DNA of 33,562 nucleotides, from contig REBL01000188.1 in the NCBI GenBank assembly GCA_007692755.1, forward strand, positions 1 to 33,562. Reading direction: 5' to 3'. This document shows, in pieces, positions 26,538 to 33,562 of this stretch (positions are counted from its first letter, which is position 1; the number at the start of each line of letters is the position of its first letter). The translations under genes and the position numbers were made by a program. The stretch is from Nodularia sp. (in: cyanobacteria) (GTDB taxonomy: Bacteria > Cyanobacteriota > Cyanobacteriia > Cyanobacteriales > Nostocaceae). Under the pieces are notes generated by a model. It was not told where the DNA came from. It did not search any database and saw only the letters and a list, made by a program, of their open reading frames with translations.

Positions 26538-27743
26538 TCAGTAAGTATTGCATTTTGTTGGTGTCCCTGGATAAGGCTGCACGTTTATATATTTTTCTAC
26601 GAGCATAAGTAACTCAGTATCCCCAAAGGGCTTGGTTAAATAATCTGTAGCTCCGACCATTGTCGCCCTGACTCGATCAATAAATTTGTCTTTGCCAGTT
26701 AGCATGATAATCGGTATATTTTGAAATGCGCTACTGTGCCGCAACATGGCACAAATCTCGTAACCATCCAATTCCGGCATAGCAATGTCACATAAGATTA
26801 AATCTGGCTGGAGTTGAAAAATCAGACTGATAGCCTCTAAGGGATTGGTCAAAGCGATCGCTTCATATCCTTGTTGTTTTAAGATTGACTCTACAGTCTC
26901 GCAGATAGTTTTAGTATCATCAATACATACTACTCGCACTTTGTACTTATCATCGACTTCTGATGATTGTCTGTGTGTCGCTGAATTATTCGTAGTTGAA
27001 TATACTAACTGTAGCCAACCCTGTTGTACATACGGATAGATGGCATTGGCGACTGTCAAGATGTCTCGGTTGAGATGGCGAGCTAGTTGACGCAGGGTTG
27101 TCTTACCATCTGCCCAATGCTTGAGCTTATTGATTGTTGCTTCTGGCAGTGAAGATTGTAGTTGAACCATATCAGCAAGGATTGGTAATTGTTCAGAAGA
27201 CTGAATATGTGGATAAAGCTGTTTCCATGCTTGTATTTGTTGTGTGACTTTGTGTACTAAAGGGGCAACTTCTAAGCTGGTTAATTGCGGGGTCAGCGTC
27301 GCACCCTGCCGAAAAATAAAACTCCCTTGGTGTAAACTCAGCAAATCAAACAGCGTCTCGTACACCAAGCTGTGAATAATACTATGCCCTACTTTGGGCT
27401 CGATGATATTCCGTTCTAACAATGCCCAAAGATAGCCATATTCTGGGGCATTCTGTGAGCCGAGGGAGGCTAGTTGCTGTTCATCAAGTCGCGTCTCGAC
27501 ACGGTAATGACGTAAGTAATCATCAATCCGTGACAAATTAGTATCACCTTGTTGCGAGTAGATAATTTGACCGTTGAGGAAGAAAACGAACCAAAACTGT
27601 TTTTCACTATTCGACGCATGGTGATGCGTGAGTTTGTCGCTATTGTGAAAGCAGGCTTCCACCAAAAGTTGCCCAGTTCGCTGTCCTAACTGAATTAATT
27701 GCAGGATACTGCGAATATCAATTTCAATTAAATTTCCCTGCAT
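26538..27743 (-). CDS. hmpA: PatA-type response regulator HmpA (DUF4388/PATAN plus receiver, PilG-like)
   Basis: 401-aa regulator. The N-terminal ~1-95 region (GNLIEIDIRSILQLIQLGQRTGQLL, FWFVFFLNGQIIYSQ) is a DUF4388/PATAN domain. A middle helical region follows (LEVAPLVHKVTQQIQAWK; TINKLKHWADGKTTLRQLARHLN, winged-helix-like), and then a C-terminal receiver with CIDD, phospho-Asp ~317 in LCDIAMPELDG, MLTGKD and TKPFG. The organisation is that of PatA/PixG/PilG proteins, which act on pilus motors or cell development by protein contacts. AGGAGAG lies ~13 bases before the ATG. It heads the minus-strand hmp cluster; the divergent promoter region shared with hmpF lies upstream. Confidence 0.88.
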   Translation of the reverse strand: MQGNLIEIDIRSILQLIQLGQRTGQLLVEACFHNSDKLTHHHASNSEKQFWFVFFLNGQIIYSQQGDTNLSRIDDYLRHYRVETRLDEQQLASLGSQNAPEYGYLWALLERNIIEPKVGHSIIHSLVYETLFDLLSLHQGSFIFRQGATLTPQLTSLEVAPLVHKVTQQIQAWKQLYPHIQSSEQLPILADMVQLQSSLPEATINKLKHWADGKTTLRQLARHLNRDILTVANAIYPYVQQGWLQLVYSTTNNSATHRQSSEVDDKYKVRVVCIDDTKTICETVESILKQQGYEAIALTNPLEAISLIFQLQPDLILCDIAMPELDGYEICAMLRHSSAFQNIPIIMLTGKDKFIDRVRATMVGATDYLTKPFGDTELLMLVEKYINVQPYPGTPTKCNTY

Positions 27744-28145
27744 TTAGGTTGAAGGCTCTCCTGATGATTCCATTCACATTTTCTGTTAATTTTGCTCATT
27801 AAGTGTCTACTTTTTTAGCCGATGAATCAGGTATTATTACACAAAATATTCTTTCCTTTACAAACTAGCCCCCCTGAGAGGATAAAATTTGCTACAAACT
27901 ATTAACTTTTGTAAACTAATCTGTGAACCCTAGTGTTAATACGGAAGTCATCAGCACTGCCATCAGGACAAAATATAAAGGCATAATTAAACTGTTTTTA
28001 TAAATATCAAGACGTTTATTTTACGTCTATAAGTAATTTTCTCTGTCTTTATTGCCTAAAATTAGGTAAAATTAAGACGAATTAACAGTATTATCTCAGG
28101 TATATCCCCTAAGACGGACATCAAGTACACAAGAGGACAAGCGGT
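27744..28145. promoter_or_regulatory. Divergent hmpA/hmpF promoter region
   Basis: 402 bp without a gene between the divergent starts of hmpA and hmpF. It must hold both promoters. Visible patterns are AGACGT-TTATTTT-ACGTCT (inverted repeat, 28010-28028) and a nearby direct repeat AAATTAGGTAAAATTAAG. In motile Nostocales such genes are induced in hormogonia; the actual promoter elements cannot be assigned by eye. Confidence 0.55.
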
Positions 28146-29906
28146 GTGCTGTATTTAGCAGAAGTACAAAAACAGAAAGGCGGCTTACTCAGTGGTGGAG
28201 CTAAAACCGAACTGAAACTGCTAGCGTGTCAGCGAACCGACCAGAATTGGAGTACTGTGTCGGAAGAAGCAATTAGCGCTGAGGACGCTAGTAAATTAAA
28301 TGATGGCGCACTAGTACTGGTGGAAATGAATCCGCATCGTCAAGTGCAGCGAATTCAAGAAGCTGGTCGGCCATTAGTGAACATTTTGCAAAATTTTTCC
28401 CGTCAGTTGGAAAAGTTTAAGCTCAAGGAAGATGAAATTGATCAGTGGAAAGAATCACTAACATTTCAGGCGCAGGAGATGAATCGCCGTGAAATGGATA
28501 TGGAGGCTCGTTTAGAACATTTACAACAAATGGAATCAGAGTTTCAACTTCTGGAGTCACAGCAACAAGAAGTTGAGACCAACCGCGAGCAGATTTCACA
28601 GTTGCAGGCAGAGGTTGAGCGAAACCGTGAGGAACTAGAGGGCGCTTGGGAACATTTGCGAGGTGAGCAACGCCGCCTAGAAGAGTCTCAAGCCAATTCC
28701 CTTCAGGGTCAGGTTTTAGATGCGGAACAAAGTCGGGTAATGAGCGAGTTACTTGAGCGCTTGTCTAATAGAGTTGCAGCCACGGAAACTGTCAGGGAAC
28801 ACCTGAATCTAGCTTTGGAATTAGTTGAAAGCCAGCAAGCAACTTTAAACCCACATTGGGAAAATCTAGAGCAGCAAAGAAATATCGCGACTCAACAGCA
28901 AGCAGAAATTGACCGTTTAGCCCAAACTTTAAGCGATCGCCAAAACGCATGGCAACAAGCACGGGATTTTTTGGAAGAGCAAAAAGCTCAATTGAAAGTG
29001 AATACTGCAACTCTTGCTAGTAAGCAAGATTATGTTCAAATAATCCAGAAACAGTTGCAACAACAGGATATGTTACATCAACAAATTCGCTCTTTGGCTG
29101 CAACTTCTGGTGATGTAGTCCTCAGCCAGCAAGTTGATGTAGAAGCGTTGGAACAGATGTCTTTAGAAGAACTACAAAAAGTAATACAAGACTTGAATTA
29201 TAAGTTGGAAATGGATTCTAGCTTTGTCCACGATCAGGAGCAAGAACTGACATATAAGCAGGAAACCATAGACGAACTGCAACATCAGATCAAGGAAGCA
29301 GGCGACAAAGATAAAATCAATTTGGAAGCGGAACTGGCGGATGAAAAAGACCTATACCAGATGTTAAATGAAACTTTGGTAGGGCAACGCCGCAATTTGC
29401 TACAACGGCAAAAGTTGATTAAGCAACATCAAAATATACTTTTGCAACGACAAGGACATACTATTACCAAGACTGAAGAAGGTAATCAAATAGACTTTGC
29501 GCCGATATTGTTGCAGATGAAAACCCAACGACAACAACAGTCGCAAGAATTACAAAAGTTAGAATATGACATAGAGCAGATGCGTGCTGCCATTGAGATG
29601 GATCAAGGGATGATTGACAATCAAACCCAAGAGCAAAATGAAAAGCAGCAAGAATGTCAGGACATAGAAACAAACTTGCTATCGCTGCGAACAGCAACTT
29701 CTGAATGTTGGGGTCGTGTAAATCTCTATCAAGAGGCTTTACAACCGATTCAGGATTCTCTCGACGGATTACGGCATAAGCTGCAAGGAATTGCTGAGTC
29801 TTTGACTAAAATTCAAGAAACTGGAGACGATCAACTCCAGGCTATTGGTGAAATGCGTCTCACTCTTCAAGGTTTGATGTCTCAGCCAGAGTTGCTAGCT
29901 TCTTAG
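28146..29906 (+). CDS. hmpF: Coiled-coil pilus motility protein HmpF
   Basis: 586-aa protein beginning at GTG 28146, with AGAGGA 8 bases upstream. Residues ~1-65 are a small conserved region (LYLAEVQKQKGG, LKLLACQRTDQNW, GALVLVEMNPHRQVQ). The remainder to ~580 is almost continuous coiled coil rich in Q, E, L and R. The match to HmpF rests on this architecture and on position next to hmpA. In Nostoc punctiforme HmpF is known to localise at leading cell poles and activate type IV pili, with the Hmp chemotaxis-like proteins controlling its position. The 3' end faces that of tilS, 11 bp away. No ATG start is available close by. Confidence 0.88.
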   Translation: MLYLAEVQKQKGGLLSGGAKTELKLLACQRTDQNWSTVSEEAISAEDASKLNDGALVLVEMNPHRQVQRIQEAGRPLVNILQNFSRQLEKFKLKEDEIDQWKESLTFQAQEMNRREMDMEARLEHLQQMESEFQLLESQQQEVETNREQISQLQAEVERNREELEGAWEHLRGEQRRLEESQANSLQGQVLDAEQSRVMSELLERLSNRVAATETVREHLNLALELVESQQATLNPHWENLEQQRNIATQQQAEIDRLAQTLSDRQNAWQQARDFLEEQKAQLKVNTATLASKQDYVQIIQKQLQQQDMLHQQIRSLAATSGDVVLSQQVDVEALEQMSLEELQKVIQDLNYKLEMDSSFVHDQEQELTYKQETIDELQHQIKEAGDKDKINLEAELADEKDLYQMLNETLVGQRRNLLQRQKLIKQHQNILLQRQGHTITKTEEGNQIDFAPILLQMKTQRQQQSQELQKLEYDIEQMRAAIEMDQGMIDNQTQEQNEKQQECQDIETNLLSLRTATSECWGRVNLYQEALQPIQDSLDGLRHKLQGIAESLTKIQETGDDQLQAIGEMRLTLQGLMSQPELLAS

Positions 29907-29917
29907 TGAGTGCTGAG

Positions 29918-30922
29918 TTAAAAGTTAGGAGTAGTAGTCAAGCAGATCCAATCGCCTTGGACTTGGGCGATCGCACCACCAGGAAATGGATCAGTTTGTG
30001 AACGGTTTGGTGCTACAATCAGCGCCGTTAATTTTTCAATGTGTTCAAAACTTGGTGCGTCAGTTAATATTTGTTGCAATAGCTGTCGCATCACCCGACG
30101 TTGCAACGCTAAAGGTGCTATTTGCAATACCCGCCGATTTAACCTCAATTCAGCCCCATTTCCCTTACTCCCTACTTCCCCCTCCATCGCTTCTTCTCTC
30201 AACTTGTGGGCTGCTTGCTCTAAATATTCCACTTCGGCTTGTAGTAGTTCTGCTGTTTGGGCTAAGGCGGATTCTACTTTGGGGTTAAAATTTGTTTGTA
30301 GATATGGGATTAACTCTTGGCGAATGCGATTGCGGGCATATTTGACATCTTGATTAGTGGAATCCTCCCAAACTGGGAGATGAAACTGTTGACAAAATTG
30401 TTCTGTTTGTCGGCGCGTTACTTCTAAAAGCGGGCGGACTAGCAAGATATCCGCAGACAGTGTTCTGCGCCAAGTTAGTGCTTGTAACCCATCCGCACCA
30501 GTCCCGCGCATCAAGTTGTAAAGCAGAGTTTCGGCGCGATCGCTTGCAGTATGCCCTGTCACAATATACTGATAATTATTGACTTGCGCGATCGCACTCA
30601 AAGCTTCATACCGCCAATTACGTGCCGCCGCCTCACTATTTAATGGCTGTGTTGCTGTTTCTAAATAAAAAGATACGCCCAAACTTTCAGCTAATTTTTC
30701 CACATGATTGGCATTAGCTTCAGAGTCGGTACGCCAACGATGATCACAATGAGCGATACCTAAATCCCATCCCCATTTAGGTTGTAAATCTAACAGTAAT
30801 TTAATTAAACACAGAGAATCTTGACCACCAGAAACCGCAACTAATAGCCTTTGATTATGCTCAAATAAGTGGCGCGAGCGAATGGTACGATGTATTTTTG
30901 CGTGTAAATCACTCCATACCAT
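29918..30922 (-). CDS. tilS: tRNA(Ile)-lysidine synthetase
   Basis: ATP-dependent enzyme that converts the wobble cytidine of tRNA-Ile(CAU) to lysidine so that it reads AUA; essential in most bacteria. 334 aa. PP-loop SGGQDS at residues 31-36, then LGIAHCDHRWR, VTGHTASDRAETLLYNLMRGTG and ARNRIRQELIPYL. The C-terminal part is short, as usual in cyanobacterial TilS, lacking the long extension of E. coli. The ribosome site is weak. It converges on hmpF. Confidence 0.95.
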   Translation of the reverse strand: MVWSDLHAKIHRTIRSRHLFEHNQRLLVAVSGGQDSLCLIKLLLDLQPKWGWDLGIAHCDHRWRTDSEANANHVEKLAESLGVSFYLETATQPLNSEAAARNWRYEALSAIAQVNNYQYIVTGHTASDRAETLLYNLMRGTGADGLQALTWRRTLSADILLVRPLLEVTRRQTEQFCQQFHLPVWEDSTNQDVKYARNRIRQELIPYLQTNFNPKVESALAQTAELLQAEVEYLEQAAHKLREEAMEGEVGSKGNGAELRLNRRVLQIAPLALQRRVMRQLLQQILTDAPSFEHIEKLTALIVAPNRSQTDPFPGGAIAQVQGDWICLTTTPNF

Positions 30923-30968
30923 TTTTGGTTATTACATCAGTGTGTATTTGTGGTTAAAATTTGGTCAA

Positions 30969-31283
30969 CTATTGTGAGCTTTGCATTTCTTCAAGTTGTT
31001 GATAAATTTCCTCCAATGGAAATTCTGGCTCATCCGGGCAAAATTCCAAAGAAAGTCTCACTTTTCCTTTCGTCCATCCTTCAGCACTAAATTTTAAAAC
31101 TTCACAATCTAATCCTTGACAGTATAAACTTTCTTCAGTTGTTCCTTCTGCTCCCAGATATTGTTTAATCGCTGAAATCAAATCATGAACTTTAAATGTT
31201 CCAGACACATCTAAATTATTAAAAATAGCTGGTTCCACATACACAACTTCATGATGATTTAGTCGTTCAAATCCATTTTCCAT
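30969..31283 (-). CDS. KGK domain protein
   Basis: 104-aa cyanobacterial protein whose C-terminal half carries WTKGKVRLSLEFCPDEPE, the signature of the KGK family, preceded by FKVHDLISAIKQYL and LDCEVLKFSAEG. No known biochemical role. A clear AGGAGA ribosome site lies 6-7 bases before the ATG. It is upstream of tilS on the same strand with a 46-bp gap, so co-transcription is possible but not required. Confidence 0.85.
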   Translation of the reverse strand: MENGFERLNHHEVVYVEPAIFNNLDVSGTFKVHDLISAIKQYLGAEGTTEESLYCQGLDCEVLKFSAEGWTKGKVRLSLEFCPDEPEFPLEEIYQQLEEMQSSQ

Positions 31284-31580
31284 ATAAATCTCCTATCACT
31301 AAGTCTAATGTTTCCATAGAGATAGATGTTCAGCCCAAATAAAATAATACTTTTCTTGAGATAGATGCTGTCTAATTTAAATGTATGAATTAACGCATTT
31401 ATACAATGAATACGTTAATGTCAGCCTAACCCAACCTAATTAGTTAGTGCTTACATTTTAGTATAATTAACTCTTTCTGGAGCTAATTGTTGAGTTTATT
31501 CAATCAAGATTGTTAAAAATCAGCATTTATTGTTTTGCCAGTGGAAGTTTTAATAAGCCTCGTTTAACTCGCTTACATAA
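31284..31580. other. AT-rich intergenic region
   Basis: About 300 bp between the KGK gene and the IS-like relic. It contains the KGK promoter side. The only pattern noted is a repeated ATTAACG/AATACGTTAATG segment around 31388-31420. No gene or terminator was recognised. Confidence 0.4.
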
Positions 31581-31584
31581 AAGT

Positions 31585-32136
31585 AGGTTGAAAGCCCCGT
31601 ACTTTGAAGCCGGGGATGAAAACCACAATGCAGGGTTGCTCCTGCTATGATATGTACGTGCGCTTCCAGTAGGAATAACCGCAGACACTAAAGTTCTGAC
31701 CTAGTACGGAGAAATCCCGGCATATAAGTCACTACTGCAATATGCAGCAAGCCTACATCACTGCAAACAATGGCAGGTTAGGGAGTGTTCCACAACTTTG
31801 GGCAAGTGCGGACTCGCGAACAAGGCACAAAATGTCAGTAAACAAAAGTAGAGCCACAAGCAGGTTAATCCTGTTCAAGGGTTGTAGAACGGATTTGACC
31901 CCGTTACTCGTAAGAGACAAAACTGAAAAGTGGAAAGACACGGCTTAAGCCTGTCTTGAAACAACAGCTTGAATCTCTGTGTCTTTCCACCGGAAAGAGG
32001 TCAATGGAAGGGACACCTCCAAAGTAATTTGTGCAGTCGGGGTATCGACTGTTGGGTTAGGTGATCTAAGATGGGTTTCGCCTGCAATTGCTGCTTGAAC
32101 CCAGAATCCCCCGAAGAGAATTCGGGGGAGTATGTC
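31585..32136 (+). mobile_element. Candidate IS200/IS605-type relic with structured, omega-RNA-like interior
   Basis: The ends read GGTTGA...TCAACC in inverted orientation. The left end is followed by a C/G-rich imperfect hairpin (AGCCCCG...CCGGGG, ~31592-31616). The right end is preceded by CCCCCGAA-GAGA-ATTCGGGGG (~32107-32128) and GAGTATGTCAACC, a form I associate with the 3' end of cyanobacterial tnpB-bearing elements. No transposase frame survives; a 68-codon frame at 31742 has no transposase features. The interior contains a perfect 12-bp stem with competing inner hairpin. It could be a deleted tnpB element, a palindrome-associated miniature element, or a free-standing guide-type RNA gene. 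Confidence 0.5.
31930..31990 (+). ncRNA. Strong stem with mutually exclusive alternative hairpin
   Basis: GTGGAAAGACAC (31930-31941) and GTGTCTTTCCAC (31979-31990) form a perfect 12-bp stem. Within it AAGACA (31935-31940) can pair instead with TGTCTT (31952-31957) around GGCTTAAGCC. The two folds use the same bases and exclude one another. This is directly visible; whether it is transcribed is unknown. Confidence 0.45.
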
Positions 32137-32139
32137 AAC

Positions 32140-32664
32140 CTAATTGCTCGGAATCAGCTGCTGTACCTGCTGTTGCAAAGCCGGGTCTTGCTGAATGGCG
32201 ACCAATATTTCATTGAAGCGGTTTGGTTCTAACCCTCCAGCCCGCACTACTTCTTCTTGTTGGGAGAGGGTTTCTTGTTGGATTAACTGGATTTCCGAAG
32301 CTACTTGGTTAAAAGACTGTTCCTCCTCTGGAGTTACAGGTGAAGAGGGTTGAGCCTCTGGTGACTGCTGTGCTTCGGAAAGCTCTTGAAATCGCTCTAC
32401 ACTCAGAGGCGATTGTTCAATAATTTGTACCGATCTCTGTTGAGATGCTTGACCAATTTCCTGCAAACTGGGGATAACGCTGGCAAATTGTTGCAGTTCT
32501 TCCTGGCTCACAGTAGTTTGTCCTTGAGGTTGTTCAACTTGTGCCTCTGGAACTTGAGACAATTGGGTTTGAGGTTTTGATTCTGGAGCTTGTGCTAGAG
32601 CTGAAAGATTGCCTGCAAGTAATAAAACCAAAACAGAGCTACCTTTCAAAAGTTGCTTTAACAT
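32140..32664 (-). CDS. Secreted DUF4168-type protein
   Basis: 174 aa. A signal peptide (MLKQLLKGSSVLVLLLAGNLSALAQ; basic start, hydrophobic core, cleavage after ALA/AQ) sends it to the periplasm or beyond. The mature part is Gln/Glu-rich and helical, with FASVIPSLQEIGQ and, near the C terminus, GLEPNRFNEILVAIQQDPALQQQVQQ, the typical end of DUF4168 proteins. GGAGGAAG lies 7 bases before the ATG, deciding the start. The stop lies four bases beyond the relic's right end, so that element is inserted immediately 3' of the gene. Function unknown. Confidence 0.8.
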   Translation of the reverse strand: MLKQLLKGSSVLVLLLAGNLSALAQAPESKPQTQLSQVPEAQVEQPQGQTTVSQEELQQFASVIPSLQEIGQASQQRSVQIIEQSPLSVERFQELSEAQQSPEAQPSSPVTPEEEQSFNQVASEIQLIQQETLSQQEEVVRAGGLEPNRFNEILVAIQQDPALQQQVQQLIPSN

Positions 32665-33022
32665 ACAGACTTCCTCCGTAGAATTATTTATCTTGCCTTA
32701 GCAAGGGAACTGGTTTCAAAAAATTAAGCTTCTTGGATTCTGTTTCCAAGATGTGTACTCAGCTATTGAAGTTATATGAAACACCCAGTATTACTGATGG
32801 ATTAAAAGTTTTATGTACACTATTCACATCAGTTCCCGCATAGCTTAATACATCTTTACCGATTTCTGCAAGGTGACAGAGACAGGTATAGCAAAAATTA
32901 AAAGTCAAAAGTCAAAAGGGAGCCTCCGGCACGCTACGCGGTAAGCGCAGCCATGCCCGCTAGGGCGTTACAAAATTGAAATACTTGCTGTGACTTGATT
33001 TGGCGAATTGGTTATGTCCTAA

Positions 33023-33163
33023 CTGCCTTGGCGGTTGCTATATTTGCTGCGGAATATCACTGCCTGGGAAACGATGAAAAAAGAAGCAGATAGCAGAGGT
33101 ATTAGTGTTAGCGAATTGATAGAAGGTTTTGGTAGAAGATTAATTAATCAAAAGCCGTCCTAG
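33023..33163 (+). pseudogene. Gene remnant ending in an IS-type hairpin
   Basis: From just after a TAA (33020-33022) the frame reads LPWRLLYLLRNITAWETM, then KKEADSRGISVSELIEGFG and RRLINQKPS before TAG. The ISVSELIE segment resembles a helix-turn or ribbon-helix-helix type DNA-binding tail. The last residues are encoded by the hairpin sequence, suggesting that the element truncated an older gene. An ATG at 33074 could allow a 29-aa peptide, but no clear ribosome site is seen. Confidence 0.4.
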
Positions 33164-33176
33164 AACGACGGGGCTT
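33152..33176. repeat. IS200/IS605-like imperfect hairpin
   Basis: AAGCCGTC pairs imperfectly with GACGGGGCTT around CTAGAAC and is followed by GTATCCCAGATTTTCGG. The 'CCGTC.TAGAACGACGGGG' form resembles transposon ends of the IS200/IS605 group in cyanobacteria. No transposase is nearby. Confidence 0.45.
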
Positions 33177-33248
33177 GTATCCCAGATTTTCGGTCAGTTG
33201 AGGGGCGATTGTGCAGCTTTTACCGTGGGATTTAAATTAACATTCATG

Positions 33249-33271
33249 AAAAAAGCCCCCGGATGGAGGCT
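33249..33271 (-). terminator. Rho-independent terminator of ctaE
   Basis: On the minus strand AGCCTCC-ATCC-GGGGGCT (one G-T wobble) is followed by six T, ~43 bp after the ctaE stop codon. Confidence 0.85.
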
Positions 33272-33313
33272 GGTTTAGTTATTCGCGTGGAGTGAACAAC
33301 CAATAATTAATAC

Positions 33314-33562
33314 TCAAAGTAGGTAGAGTAATCCGAACAAAATAATCCAAATTACGTCCACAAAGTGCCAATAGATTTCCGCTGCTTCGATACCGAAGTG
33401 CTTTTCATTACTGTAGTGACCGGGAACGCGCGATCGCCACAAAACAGCAACAATGGCCAAAACGCCAATAGTAACGTGCAGACCGTGAAAGCCAGTTAAA
33501 ACATAAAATGAACTAGCAAACAAATTGGTAGTCAGACCAAATTCCAGGTGAGCATATTCATA
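33314..33562 (-). CDS. ctaE: Cytochrome c oxidase subunit III, C-terminal part (runs off window)
   Basis: Integral-membrane subunit of the aa3-type terminal oxidase, in the respiratory chain of thylakoid or plasma membrane. The frame is open to the window edge; residues YEYAHLEFGLTTNLFASS continue upstream of the nearest TTG, so the gene is partial. Family signatures are SSFYVLTGFHGLHVTIGV, HFGIEAAEIYWHFVDVIWI and a hydrophobic end LFGLLYLL, which are the last two membrane helices. The order ctaC-D-E would be expected beyond the edge. Confidence 0.93.
   Translation of the reverse strand, partial: YEYAHLEFGLTTNLFASSFYVLTGFHGLHVTIGVLAIVAVLWRSRVPGHYSNEKHFGIEAAEIYWHFVDVIWIILFGLLYLL

Larger units (their letters stand above)
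32665..33246. other. Intergenic region with repeats and gene debris
   Basis: No intact gene. In order: the promoter side of the DUF4168 gene; two copies of AAAAGTC (32900-32913, an STRR); a GC-rich interspersed repeat GGCACGCTACGCGGTAAGC...GCTAGGGCGTTAC (32935-32970); a truncated reading frame (33023-33163); an IS-type hairpin (33152-33176). Confidence 0.6.

Noticed and set aside
31660-31700. Group II intron 5' end (GTGCG-like sequence)
   Set aside because: A GTGCG occurs near 31659, but I see no domain V hairpin or intron-encoded protein; the IS-like interpretation explains both ends better.
31742-31948. 68-codon frame inside the IS-like relic
   Set aside because: Not similar to TnpA or TnpB motifs (no zinc-finger CxxC or RuvC residues) and runs through the 12-bp stem; more likely structured non-coding DNA.

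Overview
The window looks like chromosomal DNA of a filamentous, heterocyst-type cyanobacterium (Nostoc/Anabaena/Nodularia group). The reasons are: GCGATCGC (HIP1-type) palindromes scattered through genes on both strands; arrays of short tandem heptanucleotide repeats (STRR) typical of Nostocales; cyanobacterial families (KGK, DUF4168, GUN4, AAA-like STAND proteins); and an almost complete hmp chemotaxis-like locus, which in such organisms controls gliding of hormogonia by type IV pili. The genus is not established.

Layout. 1-6.5 kb holds housekeeping and envelope genes: the 3' part of hemC, glgA, an M23 peptidase, a 55-aa small ORF, an SH3/peptidoglycan-binding protein with a near-perfect tandem domain duplication, wecB (minus strand), and a small membrane protein (minus) followed by two tandem terminators. 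7.2-9.3 kb holds a PilT-type retraction ATPase followed 36 bp later by a protein with an unrecognised N-terminal domain and a C-terminal KaiB-like domain. 9.4-14.8 kb is an accessory stretch with two large signalling ATPases of the same AAA-like (AAA_35/STAND) class. One carries a membrane segment and a C-terminal GUN4 domain, the other an N-terminal alpha/beta-hydrolase. They are separated by 787 bp of repeats, including two miniature inverted-repeat elements. 14.9-17 kb is a prolyl oligopeptidase (minus).

17.2-29.9 kb is the hmp motility locus. On the minus strand, in transcription order, come hmpA (DUF4388/PATAN plus receiver), hmpB (CheY), hmpC (CheW), hmpD (MCP) and hmpE (hybrid CheA). 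hmpF (coiled coil) is divergent on the plus strand. The logic is that the HmpD receptor and HmpC adaptor control the HmpE kinase, which phosphorylates HmpA and HmpB; HmpF acts at the pilus machinery. The PilT-type ATPase upstream is a plausible functional partner.

29.9-33.5 kb holds tilS, a KGK protein, a long intergenic stretch that resembles an IS200/IS605-type relic with strongly structured (possibly omega-RNA-like) DNA, a secreted DUF4168 protein, a truncated gene remnant next to another IS-type hairpin, and the 3' end of ctaE (cytochrome c oxidase subunit III) running off the window.

The best candidates for undescribed biology are the PilT/KaiB-like pair, the AAA-GUN4 membrane protein with its hydrolase-bearing neighbour, the repeated acidic short motifs in the HmpE linker, and the structured IS-like relic. 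No tRNA, rRNA or CRISPR array was recognised.
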